Positions 8,679-16,442 of a stretch of 48,402 bases of DNA are shown here, piece by piece (the first letter of the stretch is position 1; every line of letters starts with the position of its first letter). The DNA lies in NCBI GenBank assembly GCA_903881085.1, contig CAIRSA010000518.1:1-48402 (forward strand), in the 5' to 3' direction. Made by a program: the position numbers and the translations under genes. The stretch is from an uncultured Acidobacteriia bacterium. GTDB taxonomy: Bacteria; Acidobacteriota; Terriglobia; Bryobacterales; Bryobacteraceae. Under the pieces are notes generated by a model. It worked only from the letters and a program-made list of their open reading frames with translations. It made no database searches and was not told the origin of the DNA.

Positions 8679-9032
8679 ATGAAAATTGACAAAGCCCTTA
8701 TTGACTCCTACCCCTTCACCATCCGTGCCCTTTCTGCGGAAGATGGAGGTGGATTCGCGATCGAGTACCCCGACCTGCCCGGCTGTATATCCGACGGCGA
8801 GCCCCCTCAGCAAGCGATTGAGCAAGGCGCCGATGCAGTAAAATCCTATCTCCTAAGCTGCGCCAGGCACGGTGATCCAATCCCCCAGCCCGGCTCCATC
8901 TCAGGCCAATGGCGTCAGCGCCTTCCACGAAGCCTCCATGCCCGCCTCGCGGCCAAAGCGGACAAGCAGGGAGTAAGCCTCAACCATTTGGTCACGGCAA
9001 TGATCGCGGAAGGCTTAGGCAAACGGCCTTAG
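8679..9032 (+). CDS. hicB: HicB family antitoxin
   Basis: A 117-residue antitoxin. Residues 10-70 form the HicB fold, with GGGFAIEYPDLPGCISDGEPPQQAIEQG split around the typical YPDLPGC and DG motifs. The C-terminus RSLHARLAAKADKQGVSLNHLVTAMIAEGL is a ribbon-helix-helix DNA-binding segment, used in the family for autoregulation. It normally binds and blocks HicA, an RNA-cleaving toxin. Its partner gene immediately upstream carries a stop codon, so this antitoxin may now be without a full-length toxin. Confidence 0.9.
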   Translation: MKIDKALIDSYPFTIRALSAEDGGGFAIEYPDLPGCISDGEPPQQAIEQGADAVKSYLLSCARHGDPIPQPGSISGQWRQRLPRSLHARLAAKADKQGVSLNHLVTAMIAEGLGKRP

Positions 9033-9088
9033 TCCTTCGAATCTCGCGTCCTCCCTTGGCTTATTGAGTCGCCATACCCACAATCAGC

Positions 9089-9094
9089 TACAAT
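9089..9094 (+). promoter_or_regulatory. -10 element before the truncated kinase
   Basis: TACAAT lies seven bases before ATG 9102. A weak -35 candidate TTGAGT is at 9064-9069, giving a spacer of 19. The distance implies a transcript starting at the start codon. Confidence 0.35.
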
Positions 9095-9101
9095 TTAACT
9101 C

Positions 9102-9416
9102 ATGGTCGGCCAAACCCTAGCTCACTTCCGCATCGACTCCAAGCTCGGCGAAGGCGGCATGGGCGCTGTCTACAAAGCCCATGACTCCAAGCTCGACCGC
9201 ACCGTAGCCATCAAAACCCTGCTCAACCAGGCCCTCGGCACAGACGACCGCCGCCAGCGCTTCATCCGTGAAGCCCGCACCGCTTCCGGGCTCAATCACC
9301 CCAACATCGTCACCATCCACGCCGTCGAAACCGACACCGACCCCAATTACATCGTCATGGAGTTCGTTGATGGCAAACCGCTCAACGAGCTAATCGTTGT
9401 ATGCAACCGATGCTAA
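9102..9416 (+). pseudogene. Truncated Ser/Thr protein kinase, N-lobe only
   Basis: The first 96 or so residues are a normal bacterial Hanks-type kinase N-lobe: glycine loop GEGGMGAVYKA, ATP-site lysine in VAIKTL, helix C glutamate in FIREARTAS, and the hinge NYIVMEFVDGKPLNELI. The reading frame then runs into a dispersed repeat at 9396 and ends VVCNRC-stop. The HRD and DFG motifs and everything after them are missing, so it cannot be an active kinase. The break lies exactly at the repeat boundary, which points to insertion or recombination at the repeat. The remainder of the kinase gene is not found downstream. Confidence 0.85.
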
Positions 9417-9468
9417 ATTTTGGAGATAGCTTTTCCAGATGCGTTGAACTGCTCTTTCTCGGATGATC
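9396..9468 (+). repeat. Dispersed repeat family, copy C (73 bp)
   Basis: It matches 27200-27272 at 70 of 73 positions and is related to 16376-16442. It starts with the near-palindrome GTTGTATGCAAC and ends CTCGGATGATC. It replaces the 3' part of a kinase gene. The 35-bp left extension shared by copies A and B is absent here. Confidence 0.85.
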
Positions 9469-9575
9469 GTCTCCGATCTCAAACACGGCGACTCCCGCGG
9501 ACTGCTCGCACTTTGGGTCGATGTCGGAACCATCGCCCATTTCGCGAACTTACAGATATATTAGTCTGCTTATCT

Positions 9576-9608
9576 TTAGTTACGACTGGCGTTGACTTGT
9601 GTAACTAA
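9576..9608 (+). promoter_or_regulatory. Palindromic operator over the receptor promoter
   Basis: TTAGTTAC (9576-9583) and GTAACTAA (9601-9608) form a perfect 8-bp inverted repeat with 17 bases between. The -35 box at 9592-9597 lies between the arms, so a bound dimeric regulator would be expected to block RNA polymerase. The regulator is unknown. Confidence 0.5.
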
Positions 9609-9620
9609 CAGTGATATGTT
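9592..9620 (+). promoter_or_regulatory. Sigma70-type promoter of the first TonB receptor
   Basis: TTGACT (9592-9597) and TATGTT (9615-9620) are separated by exactly 17 bases. A transcript would start near 9627 and give a leader of about 50 bases before the start codon at 9678. This is the clearest promoter in the window. Confidence 0.6.
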
Positions 9621-9677
9621 TCTCCAGTCCACTAAAGAATATCTGTTCAAATATTGACCATGGGGGGGAAAGCCAGG

Positions 9678-12600
9678 ATGCTGACTCGAATAAGAAATGT
9701 TCAAATGAAGTACGCGCCACTGTGCAGTGCGTTCGTTTTCATCGCGCTGTTTGCGCCACTTTCAATTGCACAAGAATACCGCGGCAGAATTCAAGGAACT
9801 ATAAGGGACTCATCCGATGCGGTGATCACTGGAGCCGCGGTAACCTTGCGCAATAACAATACCGGCATCACCGTGGCTCACACCACGAATGCAACAGGCC
9901 GCTACATTTTCGATCTCGTCGAGCCTGGCACCTATAGCGTCAGCGTCGAATCACCGGGCTTCACCAAGTTCCTGCAGTCCAATGTGCCTCTCACTGCTCG
10001 TGGAGACGTCACCGTCGACGCGTCCCTGCGCGCAGGAAGTACAAAGGACACTGTGACCGTCACCGCGGAAGCAAGCCAGGTGCAGTTCACCAACAGCAGC
10101 CTTGAAACCACCGTCGAGGCCAAACTTAGCGAAGAGCTCCCGCAACTATACCGCAACCCCTTCCTGCTCGCCACGCTCGACCCCTCCGTGCTTAAGGACG
10201 ATACCCAAAGCGAATACCAACCGTTCAACAGTTGGGGCCCGGGCCGCATGAGCGTTGGTGGCGGTGCAAACTTCTCCAACGATCTTCAGGTGGACGGCAG
10301 CCGCGTCGGCGTCAGCGTCAAGACAGGTTACGTTCCCGCCGTGGACATGGTTCAGGAAGTTACCATTTCCCAAAATACAGTGGACGCGGAGTTCGGCCAC
10401 GGCTCCGGCTCGGCCATCTCGATTGTGACCAAAGGCGGCACCAACGTCCTGCACGGCAGCGCGTTCTATAATGGCCGTTACCCATGGACAAATGCGGTCT
10501 CCGATCGCTATTTCCGCACCGTAAACCTCGACCGCCAGCACATGTTCGGCGGCACCGTCGGGCACAAAATCATCAAGAACAAGTTGTTCCACTTCGTATC
10601 TTATGAAGGCTGGAAATTCGCCAACGCCGGCACCCCGTACACGGCAACACTTCCAACCGATCTGGAGCGGGTAGGCGACTTCTCCAAGTCGATCAACAAA
10701 ACAGGCACTACCTTGACCATCTACGATCCCTGGACCACGCAAACCTCCGCCAATGGCGCCACCGTCACGCGCACGCCTTTCCCCGGCAACGTGATTCCCG
10801 GATCGAAGCTGGACCCTGTCGCCGTGAAGTACATGACCGCGCTATGGAAGCCAACAGGCCCTGGCAGCGGTTGGGATCACCTCAACAATTACGTCACGGC
10901 CTTGCCCGTCCAATATCCTTACAAGAACTTTGCGGATCGTATTGACTATCACGTGAACGACAGGCTCAACATCAGTGTTCGCGCCCAGATTTTCCGTACG
11001 CCTGCATCGGTAGGCAACCCCACCGGCTCGCCAGTCTTCGACAGCGACCGCGGCAGTCAGCGAGACGGCAACACTTACTCCAGCACCATTACCTATACGC
11101 TCGACCCAAAGACGATCATCACAGCCGCGGTGGACTATCATAACTTCACCGATGCCTCGCATTTTGCCGCGCAGGCGCAGGACTTCACGTTCGCCAGCCT
11201 TTATCCGAACAGCAAGTTCTATGCGCCGCTCTACAGCGATCCTAGCTTCCCCAAACTGGAAGCACGCATGACCATCAGCGGAGACGGCGGACGCTGGCTA
11301 GGTATGGGGCCCTCTGGCGGCTACTGGAACCAGACTCCCAGCGGTGACGGTCTCAACCTCAAGATCTCGCGACAGGAGGGGCGACACTATCTCAAAGCCG
11401 GTTTTGAAACGCTCGGCACCCATGCCCCCAGTCTGATTCAGAACGCCAACCCTGGTTTTGGCTTCAACGGCGACATTACCAACTCCACTTACATCAGTCC
11501 CAACTTGAATAATGCAGGCAACCCCTATGCCGCCTTCCTGCTTGGCGCGGTAGTTCCGGTTGGAGCAAGCCCCAGTGGTTGGGACAGCAACGAAACCTCC
11601 ATGTCGAGCTTGATAAAGCCGACAGTTTCCACACGTTTCTTCGGTGTGTTCGTCAATGACGACATCAAGATTTCCAGGAATTTCACTTTGAATCTTGGCT
11701 TGCGCTATGAATTCGATCAGCCTTACTCGGAAGAACAGAACCGCCTCACGGCGCCGATGGATCTTACCAAGCCGATTCCCGAACTGCAGAACATTCAGTT
11801 GCCTGCCGGCACCAAGCAGTTCTATTCAGGCCCGGTGATTCTCAATGGCGCATTTCAGTTCACCAGCAATAACAATCGCACTGCATGGAATGCCGACAAA
11901 GGCGTCTGGTCGCCGCGAATTGGCGGGGCCTACCGCCTCTCCAGCAAGATGTCCGTTCGCGCCGCCTTCGGCCGCTACGCCCTGCCTCACAACATGAACT
12001 CCGGCGCAGTAGATCAATTCAGCTCTCCCAATGCCGGCTTTGCCAATTACACAGACGCACCGCCGCATGTGCAGGGCGTGCCCCAGATGCGCCTCTCTGA
12101 TCCGTTCACCTCCGCCTGGCCGGTGGTACCCTCTTACGGCAAAGCTTACGGAGCTTACACCGGGATTGGCGACAACATCTCTTTCATCACCCCCGATCGC
12201 CCGCGCTCGTTCAGCAACCGCATTAACATTTCCATGCAAAGACAATTGCCCGGAAATCTGCTGGTGGATGCCACTTACTTCCTCAACCGTACCAGCCAGA
12301 TCAACAACGTCAACTACAATATCAATCAGACCGATCCGCGGATCGCACTCCAATATGGATCAGCCACCAATATTCAGGTAGCCAATCCGTTCTATCATCT
12401 GACTACGCCCAACCTATCGCCCGGAGCCCTTTGGAACCAGTCCTCCGTGTCCGCGCTCACCTTGGCAAAGCCCTATCCGCAATATGGCAATATCACTGTG
12501 ATCGATGGCATTTCGGGCGGCGATATGGTCTACCATTCACTGCAACTGAAAGCGGTAAAGTCATTCAGTTCCGGCTATACGCTGCTCATCGGTTACAACT

Positions 12601-13190
12601 ACAATGTTCAAACCAACAAGACCTTCTATGACAACGTGGACAATTACCTGAAGAATTTCACCGATGAGGATTCCGGCCGCTACCGCCATCGCTTGACCGC
12701 ATCAGGCACATGGCAGCTCCCCGTGGGTAAGGGCAAGAAGTTCCTGACAGGTAGTTCGCGCTTCACCGATGCCGTGCTCGGCGGCTGGAACCTGGCCTCT
12801 ACCAGCGTCTGGCACTCCGGCACACTGCTCAACTTCGGCGCCTACGTCGTCAACGGCGATCCTAAAATAGACAACCCCGGCCCCGATGCCTGGTTCAAAA
12901 CCTCAGTCTTTAGTTTTGTACCTGGCTTCACCCGCAGGTCAAACCCTTGGTATTACCCCAACATAAGGGGCCCGCAGTTCTTCAACGTCGACGCCACCAT
13001 GTCCAAGGAATTCTCGCTCACGGAGAAATACAAATTCCAGCTGCGCATGGAATCGTTCAACGTCATGAACAACGCCAATCACAACAATCCGAACATGAGC
13101 CTGTCCAGCAGTTTGTTCGGCAAATCGTTCGACATATACCCTCAGGATTTCGGCCGCCGCCTGCAGATGGGGCTTCGGTTAAGATTTTAG
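9678..13190 (+). CDS. TonB-dependent receptor, Oar-like, with carboxypeptidase-regulatory-like domain
   Basis: A 1170-residue outer-membrane protein. The signal peptide ends near FALFAPLSIAQ-type residues (hydrophobic stretch about 10-31 of this start). A carboxypeptidase-regulatory-like beta sandwich follows (GRIQGTIRDSSDAVITGAAV to about residue 115), then a plug-like region (VGGGANFSNDLQVDGSRVG; EVTISQNTVDAEFGHGSGSAISIVTKGG), and a long beta-barrel ending in the typical aromatic residue (MGLRLRF). The family probably imports large oligomers across the outer membrane, and the substrate is unknown. The start 9678 has a G-rich site just upstream; ATGs at 9660 and 9705 are alternatives, as is TTG 9654. 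It is transcribed from the promoter at 9592. The next gene starts one base after its stop, so the two form an operon. Confidence 0.92.
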   Translation: MLTRIRNVQMKYAPLCSAFVFIALFAPLSIAQEYRGRIQGTIRDSSDAVITGAAVTLRNNNTGITVAHTTNATGRYIFDLVEPGTYSVSVESPGFTKFLQSNVPLTARGDVTVDASLRAGSTKDTVTVTAEASQVQFTNSSLETTVEAKLSEELPQLYRNPFLLATLDPSVLKDDTQSEYQPFNSWGPGRMSVGGGANFSNDLQVDGSRVGVSVKTGYVPAVDMVQEVTISQNTVDAEFGHGSGSAISIVTKGGTNVLHGSAFYNGRYPWTNAVSDRYFRTVNLDRQHMFGGTVGHKIIKNKLFHFVSYEGWKFANAGTPYTATLPTDLERVGDFSKSINKTGTTLTIYDPWTTQTSANGATVTRTPFPGNVIPGSKLDPVAVKYMTALWKPTGPGSGWDHLNNYVTALPVQYPYKNFADRIDYHVNDRLNISVRAQIFRTPASVGNPTGSPVFDSDRGSQRDGNTYSSTITYTLDPKTIITAAVDYHNFTDASHFAAQAQDFTFASLYPNSKFYAPLYSDPSFPKLEARMTISGDGGRWLGMGPSGGYWNQTPSGDGLNLKISRQEGRHYLKAGFETLGTHAPSLIQNANPGFGFNGDITNSTYISPNLNNAGNPYAAFLLGAVVPVGASPSGWDSNETSMSSLIKPTVSTRFFGVFVNDDIKISRNFTLNLGLRYEFDQPYSEEQNRLTAPMDLTKPIPELQNIQLPAGTKQFYSGPVILNGAFQFTSNNNRTAWNADKGVWSPRIGGAYRLSSKMSVRAAFGRYALPHNMNSGAVDQFSSPNAGFANYTDAPPHVQGVPQMRLSDPFTSAWPVVPSYGKAYGAYTGIGDNISFITPDRPRSFSNRINISMQRQLPGNLLVDATYFLNRTSQINNVNYNINQTDPRIALQYGSATNIQVANPFYHLTTPNLSPGALWNQSSVSALTLAKPYPQYGNITVIDGISGGDMVYHSLQLKAVKSFSSGYTLLIGYNYNVQTNKTFYDNVDNYLKNFTDEDSGRYRHRLTASGTWQLPVGKGKKFLTGSSRFTDAVLGGWNLASTSVWHSGTLLNFGAYVVNGDPKIDNPGPDAWFKTSVFSFVPGFTRRSNPWYYPNIRGPQFFNVDATMSKEFSLTEKYKFQLRMESFNVMNNANHNNPNMSLSSSLFGKSFDIYPQDFGRRLQMGLRLRF

Positions 13191-13191
13191 G

Positions 13192-15720
13192 GTGAGTCTG
13201 AAACTGATCATCCTGAGTGCCCTCGTCTCAACCGTGATGGCCGCGCAACCCGCGGCCATCATGGTTGACTACCCCGCCAACGGTTCCAGCTTCCCGCCCG
13301 ATATCACCGCACCCACATTCCTCTGGCGAGATCCTATCGCAACGAACAACCAGTGGCAGATCACTGTGACATTCTCCGATGGCTCGTCCGCTCTTCACTT
13401 CACTTCGCAAGGCGAGCGGCTGAAGATTGGTGCTATCGACCCACGCGCCGTATCGGCCTCCAACCGCCCGCCCGAGTTGACTCCCCAGCAGGCAGCCGCC
13501 CATACCTGGACGCCCGATGAGGCCAGCTGGTCGCTCATTAAACAGCACTCCGTAAAAGGCGCGGCCACTATCGCCATTACCTCAGGCACGGCGAAAGGCA
13601 GCGTCGTCATTGCCACCTCACAAGACCCCGTGGGCGCACCCATCTTCTATCGCGACGTTCCGCTCATGCCCTCTGAAGTGGAGAAGGGCGTGATCAAGCC
13701 CCTCGCACCTGCCGCGGTGCCGCTCATCGCCTGGCGCCTGCGCGACATCAGCCAGCCGCAAAGCCGCCTGATGATGGAAGGCCTATCCACCTGCGCCAAC
13801 TGCCACTCCTTCTCAAGCGATGGCAAGACGCTCGGCATGGACATGGACGGCCCGCGCAACGACAAGGGCATGTACGCGCTAGTGAAGATCGAGCCCGAGA
13901 TGTCAATCCGCGATCAGGACGTGATCGAGTGGAGCTCATTCAGCGGTAAGTTAGGCAGTAAGATCCGCGTCGGCTTCATGTCGCAGGTATCTCCCGATGG
14001 CAAGTACGTCTCCACAATGATCAATGGCACGGACGCGACCAAAGAGCTGGAAAGCAATTACTACGTCGCTAACTTCACAAACTATAACTTCCTGCAGGTG
14101 TTCTTCCCCACCCGCGGCATACTCGCCTGGTACAGCCGTGATACTGGAAAACTACAGCCGCTGCCCGGCGCGGATGACCCGGACTACGTGCAGACCAATG
14201 CCGTGTGGAGTCCCGATGGAAAGTATCTTGTCTTCGCCCGTGCGAAGGCCCGCCCACCGTATCCCGCCGGCGGAAAGCCGGCCTCATACGCCAACGATCC
14301 GAACGAGACACAGATCCAGTACGACCTCTACCGCATCCCGTTCAACAACGGCAAAGGCGGCAAACCACAGCCAATCGCCGGCGCCTCCGCCAACGGCATG
14401 AGCAACTCGTTTCCAAAGATCTCTCCCGATGGCCGCTGGATCGTCTTCGTCAAAGCCCGCAATGGACTGCTGATGCGTCCTGATAGCCGCCTGTATATTG
14501 TTCCAGCAGAAGGTGGCGTCGCTCGCGAGATGACCTGCAACACCTCGCTCATGAACAGCTGGCACAGCTTCTCACCCAATGGCCGCTGGATGGTGTTCTC
14601 TTCCAAAAGTTGGTCTCAATATACTCGCCTATTCCTCACGCACATCGACGAAAATGGCAACGACAGCCCGCCTATCATCATCGACAACACCACCGCCGCC
14701 AATCGGGCCGTAAACATTCCAGAATTCCTAAACATCCCGCCCGATGGCTTGACGAAGATACTCACGCCCGCCACGGACTTCTATCGCCTCGCCAACAGCG
14801 CCTGGGATCTCTCCGTCGCCGGCAAAACCAATGAAGCCATCGCCATGTGGAACAAAGCCATCGAACTGAATCCACGCAGCGAAAAGGCCCACAGCAACGT
14901 TGGCCTCTTGTTGGCCGGCGCAGGCCGATTTGAAGAGGCCATTCCGCACTTTGAAAAAACTTTGCAGATCAACCCGCTGTACCCGAACGCGCACAGCAAT
15001 CTCGGCGTAGCACTGATCTCAACCGGTAAGCAGGATGCGGCCATCGCAGAATTCGAAAAGGCTGTGGTTGCGGATCCCAAATCTGCCGAAGCCCACAACA
15101 ACCTCGGCCGCATTTTGGTGATGAAGGGCGATCTCGCACAAGCGATCCCTCACTACCAGCAGTCGTTGGATGCCGTACCAGGCAATGATGTGGTCCGCGA
15201 AAATCTGGCCGAGGCGCACAATGCCCTTGCCGTCGCCCAAGTGCAAAAGGGGCAAGTGGATGAAGCGATCGAACACTTCCGCCGCGCCACCACACTCAAA
15301 CCCGATTTCAAAGAAGCCCACTTCAATCTAGGCGACGCCCTCTTCTACTTGAAGAAGAATCCCGCCGCTGCCCTAACGGCCTGGCAGGCTGTGCTGCGCC
15401 TCGACCCCAATCACGTGCCCGTCCTCAATCAAACCGCATGGCTGCGCGCCACCAGCCCGGATGCATCCCTGCGCGACGGCGCAGCGGCAGTCACACTGGC
15501 CGAACGCGCAGCAACGTTAGGCGCCGTAAAGCAGCCCGCGATTCTCGACACATTGGCCGCCGCCTATGCCGAGGCCCGCCGCTTCCAGGAAGCAATGCAG
15601 ATCACAACCGAACGCCTTGCCTCAGCGCGCAACCAACAGAACACCCGCCTGACCGATGAACTCGCAGCAAGGCTTGCGCTCTATCAGGCCGGCAAGCCAT
15701 ATCGCGATCAGAGACGCTAG
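13192..15720 (+). CDS. Secreted PD40 beta-propeller / TPR protein with one heme c site
   Basis: An 842-residue protein starting at GTG 13192, one base after the receptor stop. The signal peptide is MSLKLIILSALVSTVMAAQ. One heme-binding motif, CANCH, is at residues 201-205. WD40-like PD40 repeats follow (SPDGKYLVFARAK, SPDGRWIVFVKAR, SPNGRWMVFSSKS) to about residue 500. At least six TPR units then run to the C-terminus, for example AIAMWNKAIELNPRSEKAHSNVG and AIPHFEKTLQINPLYPNAHSNLG. Such proteins commonly accompany Oar-type receptors in this group. A periplasmic scaffold or sensor handling imported material is inferred. Its TAG stop shares the CTAG tetranucleotide with the stop of the convergent RidA-like gene. 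Confidence 0.85.
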   Translation: MSLKLIILSALVSTVMAAQPAAIMVDYPANGSSFPPDITAPTFLWRDPIATNNQWQITVTFSDGSSALHFTSQGERLKIGAIDPRAVSASNRPPELTPQQAAAHTWTPDEASWSLIKQHSVKGAATIAITSGTAKGSVVIATSQDPVGAPIFYRDVPLMPSEVEKGVIKPLAPAAVPLIAWRLRDISQPQSRLMMEGLSTCANCHSFSSDGKTLGMDMDGPRNDKGMYALVKIEPEMSIRDQDVIEWSSFSGKLGSKIRVGFMSQVSPDGKYVSTMINGTDATKELESNYYVANFTNYNFLQVFFPTRGILAWYSRDTGKLQPLPGADDPDYVQTNAVWSPDGKYLVFARAKARPPYPAGGKPASYANDPNETQIQYDLYRIPFNNGKGGKPQPIAGASANGMSNSFPKISPDGRWIVFVKARNGLLMRPDSRLYIVPAEGGVAREMTCNTSLMNSWHSFSPNGRWMVFSSKSWSQYTRLFLTHIDENGNDSPPIIIDNTTAANRAVNIPEFLNIPPDGLTKILTPATDFYRLANSAWDLSVAGKTNEAIAMWNKAIELNPRSEKAHSNVGLLLAGAGRFEEAIPHFEKTLQINPLYPNAHSNLGVALISTGKQDAAIAEFEKAVVADPKSAEAHNNLGRILVMKGDLAQAIPHYQQSLDAVPGNDVVRENLAEAHNALAVAQVQKGQVDEAIEHFRRATTLKPDFKEAHFNLGDALFYLKKNPAAALTAWQAVLRLDPNHVPVLNQTAWLRATSPDASLRDGAAAVTLAERAATLGAVKQPAILDTLAAAYAEARRFQEAMQITTERLASARNQQNTRLTDELAARLALYQAGKPYRDQRR

Positions 15721-16148
15721 CTCCTAACCATCGCCATCAATTCCATCTCAATCAACAAGTCCGGCCGGCACAATCGCGCCTCAATCGCCGTAGAAGCAGG
15801 CAGCGGCTCCAACCCCAGCTCCTGATAAAAGGTCGTCCGCTCCTCATTAAACACAGCGTAATCCCGGTCGATATCGCGCAAATAGAACGTGGTCCGAATC
15901 ACGTCGTGCCAACGGGCCCCTGCCGCGTCCAGCAGCAGAGTCACATTGTGTAACATGCGCCGCACCTGCAGCCGGAAGTCACCCACATGCACCGTGACGC
16001 CATGCTCATCGATGCTCGCCGTGCCCGACAGCAGAATCAAATCCCCCGGCGTGCACGGCACCTTCACTCCCCGCGAAAACGCACTGCCATAATCCTGTGC
16101 TTCATTTAAAGCCGCAGGTGCGGCGATGCGCACCATCTTGCTGCCCAT
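15717..16148 (-). CDS. RidA (YjgF/YER057c/UK114) family protein
   Basis: A 143-residue protein of the Rid family, whose best known members hydrolyse reactive enamine/imine intermediates. Typical segments are GDLILLSGTASIDEHG, RRMLHNVTLLLDAAGARWHDVIRTTFYLRD and the C-terminal ASTAIEARLCRPDLLIEMELMAMV. The usual catalytic Arg before the last strand is replaced in context (STAIEARLCRP), so the protein may belong to a Rid subfamily without deaminase activity. The start at 16148 has GGAGG about 11 bases upstream; ATGs at 16172 and 16136 are alternatives. It converges on the TPR gene with overlapping stop codons. Confidence 0.85.
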   Translation of the reverse strand: MGSKMVRIAAPAALNEAQDYGSAFSRGVKVPCTPGDLILLSGTASIDEHGVTVHVGDFRLQVRRMLHNVTLLLDAAGARWHDVIRTTFYLRDIDRDYAVFNEERTTFYQELGLEPLPASTAIEARLCRPDLLIEMELMAMVRS

Positions 16149-16258
16149 TCGTTCAATCTCCTCCCACCCCATATCAATATATCGCGTGGGAGGAGTTCAG
16201 TACGGTTAAACCTAAGAAAAAGCGGTTGCCCGTAAATTCTGCGGAAATGCACGACTCT

Positions 16259-16326
16259 GCAAACCAGGGACTGCCTCCGTTTTCCGGCGATTTCTGCCGG
16301 AAAATGACTGGCTGTCCCTGGTTTGC
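16259..16326. repeat. Nested REP-like hairpin next to repeat copy B
   Basis: The outer arms GCAAACCAGGGAC (16259-16271) and GTCCCTGGTTTGC (16314-16326) are perfectly complementary over 13 bp. Inside, TTTTCCGGC (16280-16288) pairs with GCCGGAAAA (16296-16304) around a 7-base loop. It adjoins repeat copy B. Similar GGGAC...GTCCC material occurs at 33016-33060 and, as a half, before copy A. Confidence 0.8.
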
Positions 16327-16340
16327 CCCACGCCAGACGC

Positions 16341-16442
16341 CCCGCAATGCGAGTCACCCGGCAGGTGACGAGCACGTTGCATGCAACCAATTCCAAATGT
16401 TGGAGATTCATTTTCAAGATGCGTTCAACTGCTCTTTCCCGG
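16341..16442 (+). repeat. Dispersed repeat family, copy B (about 102 bp)
   Basis: Bases 16341-16375 are identical to 27165-27199 (35 of 35) and contain the hairpin GTCACC-CGGCA-GGTGAC. The rest is a diverged version of the 73-bp core and starts with the perfect palindrome GTTGCATGCAAC. The repeat ends exactly at the stop codon (TAA, 16443-16445 on the minus strand) of the second TonB receptor. Confidence 0.85.

Noticed and set aside
9420..9608. A 62-codon frame after the truncated kinase
   Set aside because: It begins inside repeat copy C, runs through the promoter and operator region, and has no protein-like features.
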